Of a stretch of DNA of 64,000 bases, positions 10,313-21,369 are shown piece after piece. Position 1 is the stretch's first letter, and every line of letters starts with the position of its first letter. The notes under the pieces are model-generated. The model was given only the letters and a program-made list of their open reading frames with translations, made no database searches and was not told the DNA's origin. Position numbers and translations under genes: made by a program. The DNA is taken from NCBI GenBank assembly GCA_027922465.2, contig BQMF02000305.1:372001-436000 (forward strand). The letters run 5' to 3'. The DNA is from Turritopsis dohrnii (lineage: Eukaryota > Cnidaria > Hydrozoa > Anthoathecata > Oceaniidae).

Positions 10313-12159
10313 TTTCAAAAAGTATGCTTTCACCACTATACTCAACTCTCTCAACACATGTTTCACAAACACGTGGCTGGTAAACAACATCACAATAGAG
10401 CTTTTGTTTATTTAATTCAAATTCAATAGAAACAAACGTCCAATTAGTTGGCCAAAGTTGAACATGTCCAACTTTTTAAAAAACTTATAAAACCAGAAAA
10501 AATTGTACGTCTTTGCTGTTTACACGATCAGTTTTTTATGTTACAACTAAACGGTCCAATTAAACTTATCGCGTATTTTAGCCTTTATGCAACCATATAC
10601 TGTTTTATTTTACCCTAATAATAGGAAATCTGTTAACAAAAATGTATATATCACATAAACAAAAAATATTGCTATCTGACTGAAATCACAAACCAGTTTA
10701 AGTTTAGTATGCCACTCATGCATGTTAATATACTCTTTATTGTTCAAGATTTGTATGTAAAATCAAGGTTTTTTAACTGCAATGGAGTGTTCCTTAGAAG
10801 ATATCAAGACTTTTCCAGAAATGGTATGTTATTGTATTTTAATTCCTGGCCAACTTTCATTATGCATTATTTAGGGAATAAATGCAGTTTTTAAAGGGAT
10901 TCCCTGTGTCCAAAATGATATTCACAAATATGTTAGAGCTAAAATAGTTGTTTAAAAAGTCTCTTTTCAGTATTTCATAATTATTTATAGTTTTCGAGAT
11001 ACTTCGTTTTTAAAATCCTATATATATAAATTTATGCAATGCATTATGATGTAAGAAGATAGTAGCTAACACTTCTAATTGCAATTACTTAAGATATGAT
11101 TAATATTACATCTTTGTAAGTTACTATGGAGTAAGGGCTTCCACTCTGAGTTGATTGATAGAAGAGTGAAGTCCTATAGTACTTAATTCAGAAGTTATAC
11201 ACACTAACAAAAAACTATATATCTTATTACATCATAAACCTCCGAATATAAGCCCACCCGTGTATAAGCCCATAATTTTACTCATTACTAATGATTTCCA
11301 TATATAAACCCATAATATTGGAAGGGAAAATTTCATGGTTGTTTTTCTTTTACTAAAAACTTTTAAAAGTGACAGAAACCAAAGAGTGCGTAATTCGATC
11401 ATTTGTTTAGGGATCGTCTCCAAATTAAAATCGGTAAATTAGACGAAATTAGATGATTTCAAGTCATCCACAAGTAATGTCGAGACAAATTTTGCATAAA
11501 GAAATTCGTCTGTTTTTGAAAAAAGACAATTCTAGTAAAACAACTTTTAAAAATCTGGATGATTTTGTAGACGAAGTTAGATGATTTTATAGACAAAGTG
11601 AGACTATTATTTTTATGAAGCGGGATGAAATTTTAGACGAAGTATGATGATTTTTTAGACGAATAGATCAAATCAACTAGCCATTGCAAACAATACCGTC
11701 CGTAAAAATTTTGCAACCTGTGAACTGTTTGTGGTATGTTTTTGGTTGGTATTATGATCAATTTGAGATGATTTTATTTGTCCAGGACGATTTTATTTTT
11801 TCACATAGGACGATTTCATTTTTTCTTTAGACAATTACTTAAAACTTTTTTTTTAAATTCTGGAACGGTTTTTGATGATTTTAGACGATTTCTTTTATAT
11901 ACAAAAAAATGTTATTCTTTTTGCCCGTAACTAATGGAATGATTCATAGACGATTTATTAATAGAGGATTTTAGACGATGTTTTGGAGGCGATCCCTTAG
12001 GTGTAGATTAACTAATAATTTAGATGGGACAGAAGATAAACAAATTATAGGTATAGAGGACCAGAGGAGGAATTCCACCTTGAAACATCAAGCGAGGAAG
12101 AAGATGATGGTAGCAAAGACAATGTAGCAGGCCTTGGCATATAAAAAATAAGGACGTGC

Positions 12160-12214
12160 CATAATCGCACGCCTCAATTTCAAAACAAGGTTGTTGTTTG
12201 AGGCGTGCGATGTT
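12160..12214. repeat. 14-bp-stem palindrome
   Basis: ATCGCACGCCTCAA at 12164-12177 pairs perfectly with TTGAGGCGTGCGAT at 12198-12211 across a 20-base loop. A related hairpin with GATCGCACGCC and GGCGTGGGAT occurs at 20643-20684. Confidence 0.7.
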
Positions 12215-12539
12215 TATTTTCACTTTTTATGTTCAAAGACTTTAATCAACGTAAGTTCGGCACCCTTCTGCACTTTTTTAAAATAAAATTCAGGAGGAGA
12301 GTGACTCTTGCTTGTTGGATTTATCAAATTATAAAAAGAAAACAAACAATTTCATTGATGAATCTTTTAGCTATTCAAATATATATAGTTTAATCTTTCT
12401 AATTAATATGTTACCTGTAACAAAATAAAGGAAAAAATAAACTCAGATTAACTGGCTAGGGCTTCTGACACAAAAACAATGCAAAATTGGGAGATTTGAG
12501 GGATATCAGGGAAGGACACTCCAGCAGGCTTAGTTAGGA

Positions 12540-12890
12540 ATTGAAACGCTTGACTCTGGCCGTCTACTAGGACGGGGAGCGCCATCAACCAGGATGTGCG
12601 CCCAATGGCAAACTAACTTAGGTCATCTTAACTCAAGCCGTTTACTAGGACGGGGAGCGCCATCTACAAGGATGTGCGCCCAATTGCGAACTGAATTAGG
12701 TCCATCTACCGGATGGATGAGCACTGTCAACTAGGACAAGTGCCCAATACAAAATAGTGCCTAACTAGTGACCTACTGTCAACCAGGACGGCGAGTGCTA
12801 TCAACAAGGATAGCCACCCTTTACCAAAACTTATCTAGAACTAGCTACCGACTACAAGGCCGGTGAGTGCTATCAACGAGGACAGACACC
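12540..12890. repeat. Degenerate 70-80-bp minisatellite
   Basis: About five diverged copies of a unit with the core AGGACGGGGAGCGCCATC then AGGATGTGCGCCC, at about 12569, 12649, 12705, 12783 and 12853. This is the most GC-rich patch of the first 15 kb. It was probably acquired or amplified inside the surrounding element. Confidence 0.7.
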
Positions 12891-13995
12891 CTGTGATGTA
12901 TGCTGGAGTGGAACCCATCAATCCATATATTATTCTGATAAAAGCGATACAAGAGTGACCGTAGTATAAAACAAAAAACCAAGAGAAAACACCTAAAAAC
13001 ATATAAAAACCGTAGGAAATAATCATCGTAAAATAAAGCCTATAAGGAATGAACTTCACAATTCCAACCCTCCTAGGGCGGAGAGGGCAGATAACGTTGT
13101 TAATTTTGTTAATTTTAGGTGTGTGTTTTTTCACACGCCTCAGACATTTTTGGCGTGTGTGAAGGCGTGCGCGTGCGATTGCATGCCTCATATGCCAAGG
13201 CCTGTGTAGAGACAGCGACATCAAGCGAAAGTGAAGATAATGGTGATAGCGAAAGTGAAGATAGTGAAGAAAGTGGCGATGAGTGAAAAGTTTTTATTAC
13301 GTAAAATATATGCATAGATATTTAATATGTTGCTATTGTTTTCCATGTATAAGCCCACCTGTGTATAAGCCCACCCCTGTGTATAAGCCCACCCCAAAAA
13401 AGCTTACGAACTTGTATAAGCTTATTCGGAGGTTTCGGTAATTATGCATTGCATAATTTGATTTTTAAATCAAAATATCTCCCCAAGAAAACAGAATTTC
13501 CAAAAACGGTAAAAAGAGTTCTTAAACAACTTTGCAAGTTCTATCATCCCTTGAAATATCATTTTGGACCCAGGAATCCCTTTGAATAATAATCAAGTCA
13601 AATCAAAAGTTTGATTTTTCACTTTTTAATCTACAAAATTTTAAATGGAATGCTGATTATTTACTGAGTTATAAATATAAAAAAATTCTAATTGTAAAAT
13701 TTGATTGATAAAATTTTAAACATTTGCTGACACAGTTTTTGAATATATATACAGTGTAAGTGTTATGCAAGACAATGCATAATCATGTGATATTTACCAT
13801 AATGGCTGCACACCGGGCATTTGTTTTGGTATTGATAGTATTTAAACTTAAACATAAAAAAAGAAAATATATACATGAAATAATTGATTAGTTGAAATTC
13901 TATACAAAATTACATTAAGCTAAACAATGTGTACCCAGTGTAACAAACCTACCAGCTAGCCACTTATGTGTGCTGGTGAAAGCCAGTGAAATTAA

Positions 13996-14250
13996 AGGGG
14001 AACTAAACTCAAAAAATCAAAATTGATTTTTTTGTACCATTTGGAAGAATTTTAAAAATGATGAAAGTCAGTTTTTGAATTTTTAAAAAATCATTTTTCG
14101 ATCCCGAGATATTGCCATTTAAAGTTTTTGCTCAAAACTTGATCTCCATGGCAACATGACATCACAATGTTCAAAAAGAAATCGCTGACATACAATATGT
14201 AAATAACTCAAGAAGTATTAGTGATACACTGCTAGAAATTCGTATATGTA
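13996..14250. mobile_element. Kolobok-type terminal fragment
   Basis: TTAA followed by AGGGGAACTAAACTC, then T/A-rich sequence with TTCGATCCCGAGATATTG and CCATGGCAAC-type words. This is the arrangement I associate with Kolobok ends in invertebrate genomes. No matching opposite end was found, so this is a fragment or one end of an element whose other end is lost. Confidence 0.45.
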
Positions 14251-15470
14251 GTGGCAAACATTTACAGGTATCAAATTACTAAAAATAATTGTTGCCATGG
14301 TTACCCTGGGTTTGTTTCCAGGTCTCTTCTGTTTTTTGCTGAAGAACCTATAATGGAGATCTGCTCAGGTAAGGGAAAAGAAGTTTTAGAAAATGGAACA
14401 GTTTTCACTGGATGTAAGAAAGCGAAATTCACCATAGTAATAGTGTTGGATGCTGATATATAGCTTTGTCAGCAAAAAATAATAGAGACCTGGAACTGAG
14501 CCATAGTAGCAATGGCAATAAATTTCTTTGCTATTTTCACAACTGCAGTTATGTACCACTCTACATGCAATGTTCTAACAATTATCATTCAAACATTCTG
14601 AGTTATTCAAATATATGTCAGCAATATCTTCTTGAACGTTGTGATGCCATGTTGCCATGGAGATTAAGGAGAGAAAAACTATTTAAAAACAAATTGTTTT
14701 CTTATACAGTGTTAAATGTTGAAACTTATTCCAGCTACAGTGTACGAATATATCAAAGTAGATTCAAAAATTGTATAGCTTGCAATTGAATCCATGCCAG
14801 TAATGTTCTTATTCATTAGGATATATTTTTCTGTGATTGCCAAAAAGCAAATGGATTTTCTTTTACATTTTGTTTTGGTTTTCTAGAGAGGAAAAGCAAA
14901 ATGAGTTCACATGAAATAACTCAAAATCAAAACTAATGGACCATGGTCACAAAATATGCCACATAAATGAAAGTAATTTCAAGAATCTTTATGATCTTCC
15001 GGTAGGAATACCTAGAAAGCTAACAACAAAAAATGCTACCCAAGAAAGCAATCCAAACGACCTCTCCGTCTTCCTCTAAATTATCTGTGAGGTAGGACTC
15101 AGCAAAATCAAAAGCAGTAATGCAAGTTATAAACAATAGCAAATTTAAACTTATTTTGTATAAACTATGTATAGATGTGAATGTAGAGGTTTCACCCGGC
15201 ACTCACGAATCTGTGTATATCTTTAAAATAACAAATACTCTCATTCAATAACTAGCACTATTCCTTAATAAATTCATGATAACTTTGTACCAATATTTAG
15301 TACCATATTACAATTCACGCCCATAGACAAGACATTGAAAAAAATAATTCCGACAGCAATGAAAATCTTCCGTCCTCTTCGCCATGATGTTTACAAGTTG
15401 TCTCGATCATTCTAATTTTTTAATCCTCAAATTACATGGCAGATTTGAATAACCAAGAGTAACTCAAATT
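14251..15470. other. Non-coding stretch, no confident gene
   Basis: The stretch holds AT-rich sequence with short open frames only. One minus-strand frame (15201-15020) follows a splice-like acceptor and could encode two membrane segments (LLLFITCITAF and VVWIAFLGSIFCC), but nothing links it to other exons and I do not recognise it. The frame at 14251-14463 is probably transposon-derived. Confidence 0.4.
15020..15201 (-). CDS. Hypothetical membrane-protein exon (unsupported)
   Basis: An open frame of 60 codons on the minus strand follows TTCGTGAG, a possible acceptor. It reads PGETSTFTSIHSLYKISLNL, then a hydrophobic stretch, an acidic turn (NLEEDGE) and a second hydrophobic stretch before the stop. 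The pattern of two helices flanking an acidic loop looks protein-like. There is no start codon with context, no partner exon and no family I recognise. Confidence 0.2.
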
Positions 15471-15567
15471 TGAAGAATATCTTATTCAAGTTAAGTGTGC
15501 TAGTTAAACTGTGAATGTTTATCTAAAGAACAATAAGACATATACAAAGGTAGATGATAATCCTACA
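15471..15567 (-). repeat. 3' LTR of gypsy element
   Basis: A 97-bp repeat beginning TGAAGAATATC and ending AATCCTACA on the plus strand, giving TG...CA ends. It is nearly identical to 20104-20199. This is unusually short for a Ty3/gypsy LTR. Confidence 0.9.
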
Positions 15568-15593
15568 TCCCCCCCCCCCCCCCCCCCCCCCCC
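15568..15593 (-). other. Polypurine tract expanded to a 25-G run
   Basis: Immediately inside the 3' LTR the plus strand shows T followed by 25 C. In the element's own sense this is 25 G, one A, then the LTR. Position and strand match the polypurine tract that primes plus-strand DNA synthesis. Confidence 0.75.
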
Positions 15594-15756
15594 ATGTTGA
15601 AGGATTCTAAGTGTTTAATGTCAACATAAGTATAAATAGAAACAAGGTGAACACGTCAGTGTACATCATAGTACGTCCATGACACAATAATGTCCCAACA
15701 AACCATAAATAGAAAGCAAAAACAATGGGATGATACCGCCAACCGAACGCTCACGA

Positions 15757-18700
15757 TCAAGTCCCGGTCTCTGGAACATATCGTAGGGGTGGACGAACAG
15801 CACGGCGAGGACGAGAACGCTGGACAGGATCGTTAATAGGCTGTTCAGGCACTGTTGGATCGACCGGAGGCTGCTCGGTGACATCAGGTTGTACGTCTGA
15901 ATCATTTCGGACAATCGGGTCCTTCACACTACTGACTGGTGTCGTCGCCGCGGTGTCAAGTTTCGGTGGACTACTAGATACAGGTGCAGGCGTCATAGGA
16001 CCTAATGTGTAGGGTAGCCCGTATGCCCTTCTGGGTGTTGCAGATTGGATGACAGGGGATAACGGTGTGAATTTCCGTAGAAAGCGTCTGTTACGTAATG
16101 TCACACGATTTGATCCATCGACCTTGACAAGGTACTGGTCAAAATCTCCAACTTCAGCAATGGTGCCGGACTTATCCCATTTATTAGGGTGGCTACCGTG
16201 CTGGTTCTGAATGAGGACATGGTCGCCAACAATCAACGGTTGCAGCTGACTAGCGGATTGATTCAAACGTTCCGATGAACGGGAGAAACGAGTCAGCATG
16301 GCTTCCTCTTTCTTGTGCCATGCTTCACGCCATGTTGACCGGATCGATGGATTAGTGAACTTGGGAAGGCGATTGACGAAGGAGAAAGCATCACGCAATG
16401 GCTTGCCAAAAATAATTTCTGCCGGGCTGACCTTACAATCTGCGTCTGGTGTGTTTCGCAATTGTAGCAAAGCACGTAGGAACCGGTCATTATTCAATGA
16501 GCCGTTCGGATTGATGTTCCCCATAAGCAGGCGTTTGCACTTCTTTACTGCGACTTCGGCACCACCGTTCGATTGTGGGAAGTATGCAGACGAAATCCGG
16601 GAGTGGGACACCCCACTTCTTCAGGAAATTTTTTGTTTCACTAGCCGAAAATTCAGGGCCGCCATCGCTGGAAAGCTCTTCGGGCACACCGAATGTGCCA
16701 AACAAAGAGCGCAGCGCAGCAAGGAGTCCCTTGGCCCCCGATTTGCTGCTACCATGAAGCGATTGGTAAACTTCGACCCAACCAGACAGTCGGTCGCCAG
16801 CCAGTAGGTAATGGGAGCCAGCATACGAGAAAAAATCGGCAAAAATCATCTCAAAAGGAGTAGAGGGTGTTGATGGTGGCGCTGCAGGTAAGGCAGGTTG
16901 AGATGGAGCGTTGCGGTGGCACGGTATGCAGTTTGCGCGAGTAGCGTCAATGTCCTTGGATATGCCTGGCCAAAAAACTATCGAATGGGCCCGTGATGTC
17001 ATGGCAGAAACGCCTTGGTTTGCTGAATGCAAGATTGATAATACCGCTGGACGAAGTGACGGAGGTACAACAACGCGATCTTGGTATAGCACGACATCAT
17101 CCAAGATGTAGAGGGAATCGCGATATTTCCAATACTCGGATATCATGGCAATTTCATCAGGATGAATTCCAGCAAATCCTGTTTCCAAATGCTTACGCAA
17201 CAAGGCGAGTGTTGCATCCTTGGTTGTCTCCGTAGCTAAATGGTTCCAATCGATGCTGAAGGTGTCACTGGCGTCTGCGCGAATAGCGGCGTTTAATGCA
17301 TACTCCACTTGGTCTGCAACAGTCAGTAGATCAACAGCAGCCGACGGATACCTTGAAGTTGCATCAGAGGCAAGGTTCGTTTTACCTGGGAGATGATATA
17401 TAGTAAAAGACCAAGGTAGCGTGCGTTGTTTGAGCCGGAAGATACGGTCATTGGCAATTTCATCAAGTGTTCGATCTCCCAGGATTTTAACCAACGGCTT
17501 ATGATCAGTGACAACAATCAGGGAAGAGCAACCTAGCGTGAAGTACTTGGTTTGCTCCAATGACCATGCTACGGCTAAGGCCTCGCCCTCGACAGGGGCA
17601 TAGCGCTGCTCCGCAGACGACGAGAAACGCGATCCGGCAAGTACAATCCTCCACCTGTTTTGGCAACAGTCGGGTGTGTCGGAGGTACATCCACAGTGCT
17701 GCTGATAAAGGAAGTACCCGATACCTCTTCGGGACCAATCAGGACGCAAACAAGTTTTCCTTGACGGATCAAAGATGATGACACCATCATTTATGGCTTG
17801 TATGATGGATTCTTTAGACTGCCTAAAGGCGTGGTCGAGTTCTGGTGACCATTGAAATGCGCGTCGTGGACTGAGAAATTGTCGGAACGGTCCCATGAAA
17901 TCTCGAAGTTGTGCGTAATTCGAGACCTGGTTGACCAGGCCAAACCAGCTGCGTATGTTGGTGATTGATTTCGGTGTTGGGAAGCTACGTATTGCATCGG
18001 TATATTTTGGCAATGGTGCAATGGAAGAATCGGAAATGCGGAATCCTGCAAAGTCGACAGTACGCTGCGCAAAGTGGAATTTATCTGGGTTCATAATAAT
18101 GCCAGCTTTACCTGAAGTGATCAGCATTTGCAAAGTTCTCCACCAATGAGACTCGAGAGAGGTGTCGTAGTGAAGAACGTCATCAGTGACACGCTCCTTC
18201 CGCTCAAAATCTGATAAGACTGCGTCGAAGTGACGGTTGTATCCATCGCCTGAACCGGAAAATCCTTGTGGTGTCGCACAGTATCTCCACCGGCCAAAAG
18301 GCGTGATAAAAGTGGTCAAGTGTCGGTCAGACTCCCGGAGAGGTACACTATGAAACCCATTCCACGCATCATTAACAGTCTTCCATGTGTTTGGTGGTAT
18401 GCGTCTAGCTGACTGAAAAGGTGAAGCAGTTGCAAATGTCTCACGTTGGCAGTGCCTATTGAGAAGAGACAGGTCGACAGTTCTCCGTGGCGAGCCATCA
18501 TGCTTACGGGTGACGACCATGCGATGGCACCATGTTACTGGCTCGCCATATGGCACTCTCTCAATAACACCAAGTGCTTCATCCCTCAGGAGATCCCGGT
18601 GAACCTGGTCCTTCCAGTGGAGTGGAATAGAGGCAGGTGTGTGTACAGCCTTGGGGACGGCATTAGGTTTCAGATGGATCTCCACGGGTGGACCTTCCAT

Positions 18701-19024
18701 TAGTGGCAGACGTTGGTGCGGGCAAGTGTTGAAAGTGGATGATGCAAAGTAATCGAGTAACCACTTTCTCATTTGAGCGTTATTCTCGGGTAAACATGCG
18801 AAAGGCAGCTCTTGGGACATCTCTGGGACAGATGTGCGAACTGGACAAGAACAGCTCTTTCCTGGGTCAACATCAGATACCACAGTATTGGTGGGAGAAT
18901 TGTCGCAAAGGTCAGTCGCAGGTACTCTTTTGATTGCAGGGAAATCATTCGACACTATGCCCAGGTCAATCATATTTTCCAAAGACAAGTAAAACCCCTG
19001 AGCCTGCCTGCTTATGTAAACCAT
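15757..19024 (-). pseudogene. Pol polyprotein (RT, RNase H, integrase) with one frameshift
   Basis: The first segment, 19024-16490 (844 aa), starts in what looks like the tail of the protease (VYISRQAQGFYLS). It continues with RT: GEPVTWCHRMVV, RRTVDLSLLNRH and the active-site region VTDDVLHYD. RNase H follows with PDWSRRGIGYFLYQ, EGEALAVAWSLEQ and VVTDHKPL. Then come the tether YHLPGKTNLASDATSR and the integrase: a zinc-binding H/H/C/C module ending CIPCHR, the first catalytic Asp in FADFF, and the second in SSDGGPEF. The second segment, 16611-15757, has SSAYFPQSNGGAEV with the catalytic Glu and a C-terminal chromatin-binding-like domain. The join near 16607 needs one extra base. No DTG or DSG protease motif is found. 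The copy is defective. Confidence 0.85.
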
Positions 19025-20070
19025 TGTAGCGCATGACCGTTGTGCGGCATAGAGATGACATTTTGTTGAACGGTGGGATTACCACCGGTTACACCTGCAG
19101 CGACACTAGATATCTGTGAGAACATGGCACCAATATCAACACTGCTACCAGATGGACCAGATTTTGGACCAAATTTCGGGTCAGACTTCTCCTGACGACG
19201 ACTGGCACGGTGAGCCCGGTAACAGTCGATGCATTGCTTGTGAGGCTTCTTGTTGCGTCCAGATTTACCCTCAGTAAAACGAAGGTAGGGCTTTCCACAT
19301 CCAGGGCAAGGAATAGGTGTATGAGGTGGGGCAGGGTCAGAACGATCCAAGTTATTGCGGCGGTAGGATGATGATGACACACGTCCAGTAGGAAGTGGCA
19401 ATGCATCACGAGCCATCTCCTTACTCTCAACAAGAGCAATAATATCGTTAATGGAGGTAGCAAGAATGTCCTTCACACCGAGGATCTCACGTCGAACATC
19501 TGAGTCCTCAATACCAGCTATCAATATGTCCCTGATTATGGAGTCGGTAAAATCAACAGTATTACCACAGGTGCATCCCGTCTTGTAGTTGCAGGTTTCA
19601 GCTTTGCCTCGTACTCTTGAAGCAAATATACGAAATTGTTCGTCGCGTTCCTGATGCATGTTTATTAGTTCAGTTCTGGTGACGCAAGTAGCAACAGCCA
19701 CAACAGCCAACGACTTCATCGAATCCAACAATTCATTGGTAGGGCGAGACATGATATCAGGGTTAGACCGAAGCAAGCTATCACCAAGTGAATCACTGGT
19801 ACACTGGAACAGTTGAGTTGAACAATTGTTCGGATCCAGCCCAGAACCTCGGACAAAGGCATCCCAACGACGAATAAAGAGGTTCCATTCTTCTTGGTTC
19901 AGTCCACTATCTACCTTCGGTCGTTCTAACTTCGGCCCAGGTGTAACATGGGTTCGACCCCCCATGTGTATTGTGCTGTGAGCTGATAGTAGGGTGCATG
20001 CTACAGTTTCAGACGACCCCGCTGGTGTCTGGTAGCCACAACCAGGAATTGGGCACTGTAACTCAACCAT
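19012..20070 (-). CDS. Gag-like protein of gypsy element
   Basis: 352 aa starting 34 bases inside the 5' LTR. The N terminus has a zinc-finger-like CPIPGCGYQTP with a later HSTIH. The middle is a capsid-type helical region (FIRRWDAFVRGSGLD, ERDEQFRIFASRVRGKAE). The C-terminal part has a second zinc site, CPGCGKPYLRF and CIDCYRAH. The last codons overlap the pol start by 13 bases (ATGGTTTACATAA), with pol in a different frame, as in elements that use frameshifting. The end of this protein looks cut short compared with relatives, in line with loss of the protease region. It is retroelement-borne and plays no host role that I can see. Confidence 0.8.
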   Translation of the reverse strand: MVELQCPIPGCGYQTPAGSSETVACTLLSAHSTIHMGGRTHVTPGPKLERPKVDSGLNQEEWNLFIRRWDAFVRGSGLDPNNCSTQLFQCTSDSLGDSLLRSNPDIMSRPTNELLDSMKSLAVVAVATCVTRTELINMHQERDEQFRIFASRVRGKAETCNYKTGCTCGNTVDFTDSIIRDILIAGIEDSDVRREILGVKDILATSINDIIALVESKEMARDALPLPTGRVSSSSYRRNNLDRSDPAPPHTPIPCPGCGKPYLRFTEGKSGRNKKPHKQCIDCYRAHRASRRQEKSDPKFGPKSGPSGSSVDIGAMFSQISSVAAGVTGGNPTVQQNVISMPHNGHALQWFT

Positions 20071-20103
20071 AACACTGAATAGTCAGTCAGTAAAAGACAA
20101 ACA

Positions 20104-20199
20104 TGAAGAATATCTTATTCAAGTTAAGTGTGTTAGTTAAACTGTGAATGTTTATCTAAAGAACAATAAGACATAACAAAGGTAGATGATAATCCTACA
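20104..20199 (-). repeat. 5' LTR of gypsy element
   Basis: A 96-bp copy of the LTR at 15471-15567. The bases just inside it in the element's sense are TGTTTGTCTTTTACTG. This is not the usual TGG-start primer-binding site, so priming may be atypical or the site may be mutated. Confidence 0.9.
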
Positions 20200-21369
20200 A
20201 AATTCTTTTGTCTTAAGCCGGCCAATGCCTCTTTAATGAGGTTTATATCCTGCACCTACACTATAATTCTGCATACTGTTAATTCGGAGAATGTTGTTGC
20301 GATATAGAGTCAAAAACGGCTGGTAGAATCAGTCATAGAACAAGACGGTAAACTGATACGGGACATTATGTTCGACAGTACAGGATCTCATGTCAGACAT
20401 AGTGCAATTCTTGCCGGAAAATATCCAATGTCTGGCGCTTATTTACAGCCCTACATCGTTTCGTTTTATTTCTTGTAAAATCGATTTGTTTTGTCTCTTG
20501 TTAAACTCATTCTCCGTGATAATCTCAATTTCATACATGATGCATTTCAAAATCACAAAAATATATAGCATTGCTATTGAAATTTACTTGAAAATCATAC
20601 AGTATAAAGACTGTCGATCTTAAGGCAACGGATGAAAAACTTGATCGCACGCCATAATTGACATCATCAATTAAGGCGTGGGATGACCACACGGCTGTCT
20701 ATTTTCTTACGACCAGGCCTGTTTAATATATTGGAGATATGTATAATTATTCCATGAACCCTCTCCAGTAATGAAAGGTGTGAAGAAACTTTAAGAACAA
20801 AATGCAATGAAATTCCTTTTAAATGATTTTACTTTTATAATACAATAATTAACCTGTTACATTTACTGGTGCATATATATCAGAAAACGACAGGATTGTT
20901 CACATCAATCCCAGAGAGAAGGATGAAGAAAAGGCAAACAAAAACTTTGTAAAACTTTGGTGAACATGTCACTGAATGTTATCTGAACTGAAGTGTTTGT
21001 TTAACTTGCAGAAAAAATAGGAAATTTTTTCTGCAAGTTAAAACTAACTTTGAAATTACTAATTTGACGTTTTTTTTAAAAAAGTCTGATAATCATTAAC
21101 TTCATTAAAACTTTCCATTTGGTGATATTAGTGACAATAATTTAAACTATTTATTAGTAAAGATATAAAGTTAAGAGACACAGTACAACGTTAGTATACA
21201 GTGCAGTATTAAGAATTGTTTACAGTTACTATTATTGAATTTTTATTTTTTTTTCTTAATTTGTCTTTAATTAATCTGTATTCAATGATCAATTAATAAA
21301 AATTGAAAACAAGCTTTTGACTTATAATTTTCATTTTTTGTTATGAATTAGGCAGGTCTGGTTGTCAGC
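20200..21369. other. Intergenic sequence upstream of HSF2BP
   Basis: The region has a TTAA-element end at about 20213-20236, a GATCGCACGCC hairpin (20643-20684) and otherwise AT-rich sequence without a convincing ORF. The HSF2BP promoter and any 5' non-coding exon must lie here. I see no clear TATA or initiator element. Confidence 0.5.

Larger units (their letters stand above)
8007..10584. mobile_element. Non-autonomous PIF/Harbinger element carrying a satellite
   Basis: The left end AGGCTGAAATACACGATAAG matches the complement of the right end (AGGCTAAAATACGCGATAAG) and continues into TTTAATTGGACC in both. The flanks are TTA on each side (8004-8006 and 10585-10587), the TWA duplication of PIF/Harbinger. 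A subterminal word, CTGTTTACACGATCAGTTT, occurs near each end. Inside are a 128-bp satellite (8290-9560) and a short remnant of a MADF-type gene start (10312-10247). The transposase is absent. Confidence 0.8.
11229..13442. mobile_element. Nested element with TATAAGCCCA repeats at both ends
   Basis: Inside the Kolobok-like element, AAACCTCCGAATA at 11236 is mirrored by TATTCGGAGGTTT-type sequence at about 13425-13436. Next to each end are repeated TATAAGCCCACCC words, two or three per side. A second inverted pair, AGGCCTTGGCATAT near 12129 and its complement near 13189, marks a further inner boundary. Acid-rich frames such as SSEEEDDG (12085) and SESEDSEESGDE followed by a stop (ending about 13286) may be remains of a transposase C terminus. 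Confidence 0.5.
10895..13581. mobile_element. Kolobok-like non-autonomous element with about 150-bp TIRs
   Basis: The left end reads AGGGATTCCCTGTGTCCAAA, and the complement of the right end reads AGGGATTCCTGGGTCCAAAA. Similarity continues through ATGATATT, GTTGTTTAA and CTCTTTT to a shared TTATGCAATGCAT word, about 150 bp in. The left flank is TTAA; the right flank is TTGA, a likely mutated TTAA. No transposase was found. It contains an inner TIR element and a minisatellite. Confidence 0.65.
15471..20199 (-). mobile_element. Ty3/gypsy-type LTR retrotransposon, defective
   Basis: A 4.73-kb element on the minus strand, bounded by 97-bp and 96-bp LTRs and flanked by a 5-bp target duplication AAATT (15466-15470 and 20200-20204). 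In its own orientation the order is 5' LTR, gag, pol (protease remnant, RT, RNase H, integrase), polypurine tract, 3' LTR. There is no envelope gene. Two defects are visible: the protease core appears deleted at the gag/pol junction, and there is a 1-base frameshift in the integrase. The LTRs differ by about one substitution and a 1-2-base indel, so insertion was fairly recent. Confidence 0.9.

Noticed and set aside
12841..13224. A 127-aa minus-strand ORF
   Set aside because: It runs across a minisatellite and hairpin inside a transposon, with no domain and odd composition.
16298..19036. Many plus-strand and alternative-frame ORFs of 60-169 aa
   Set aside because: All are shadows of the gypsy gag and pol frames, which carry the diagnostic motifs.
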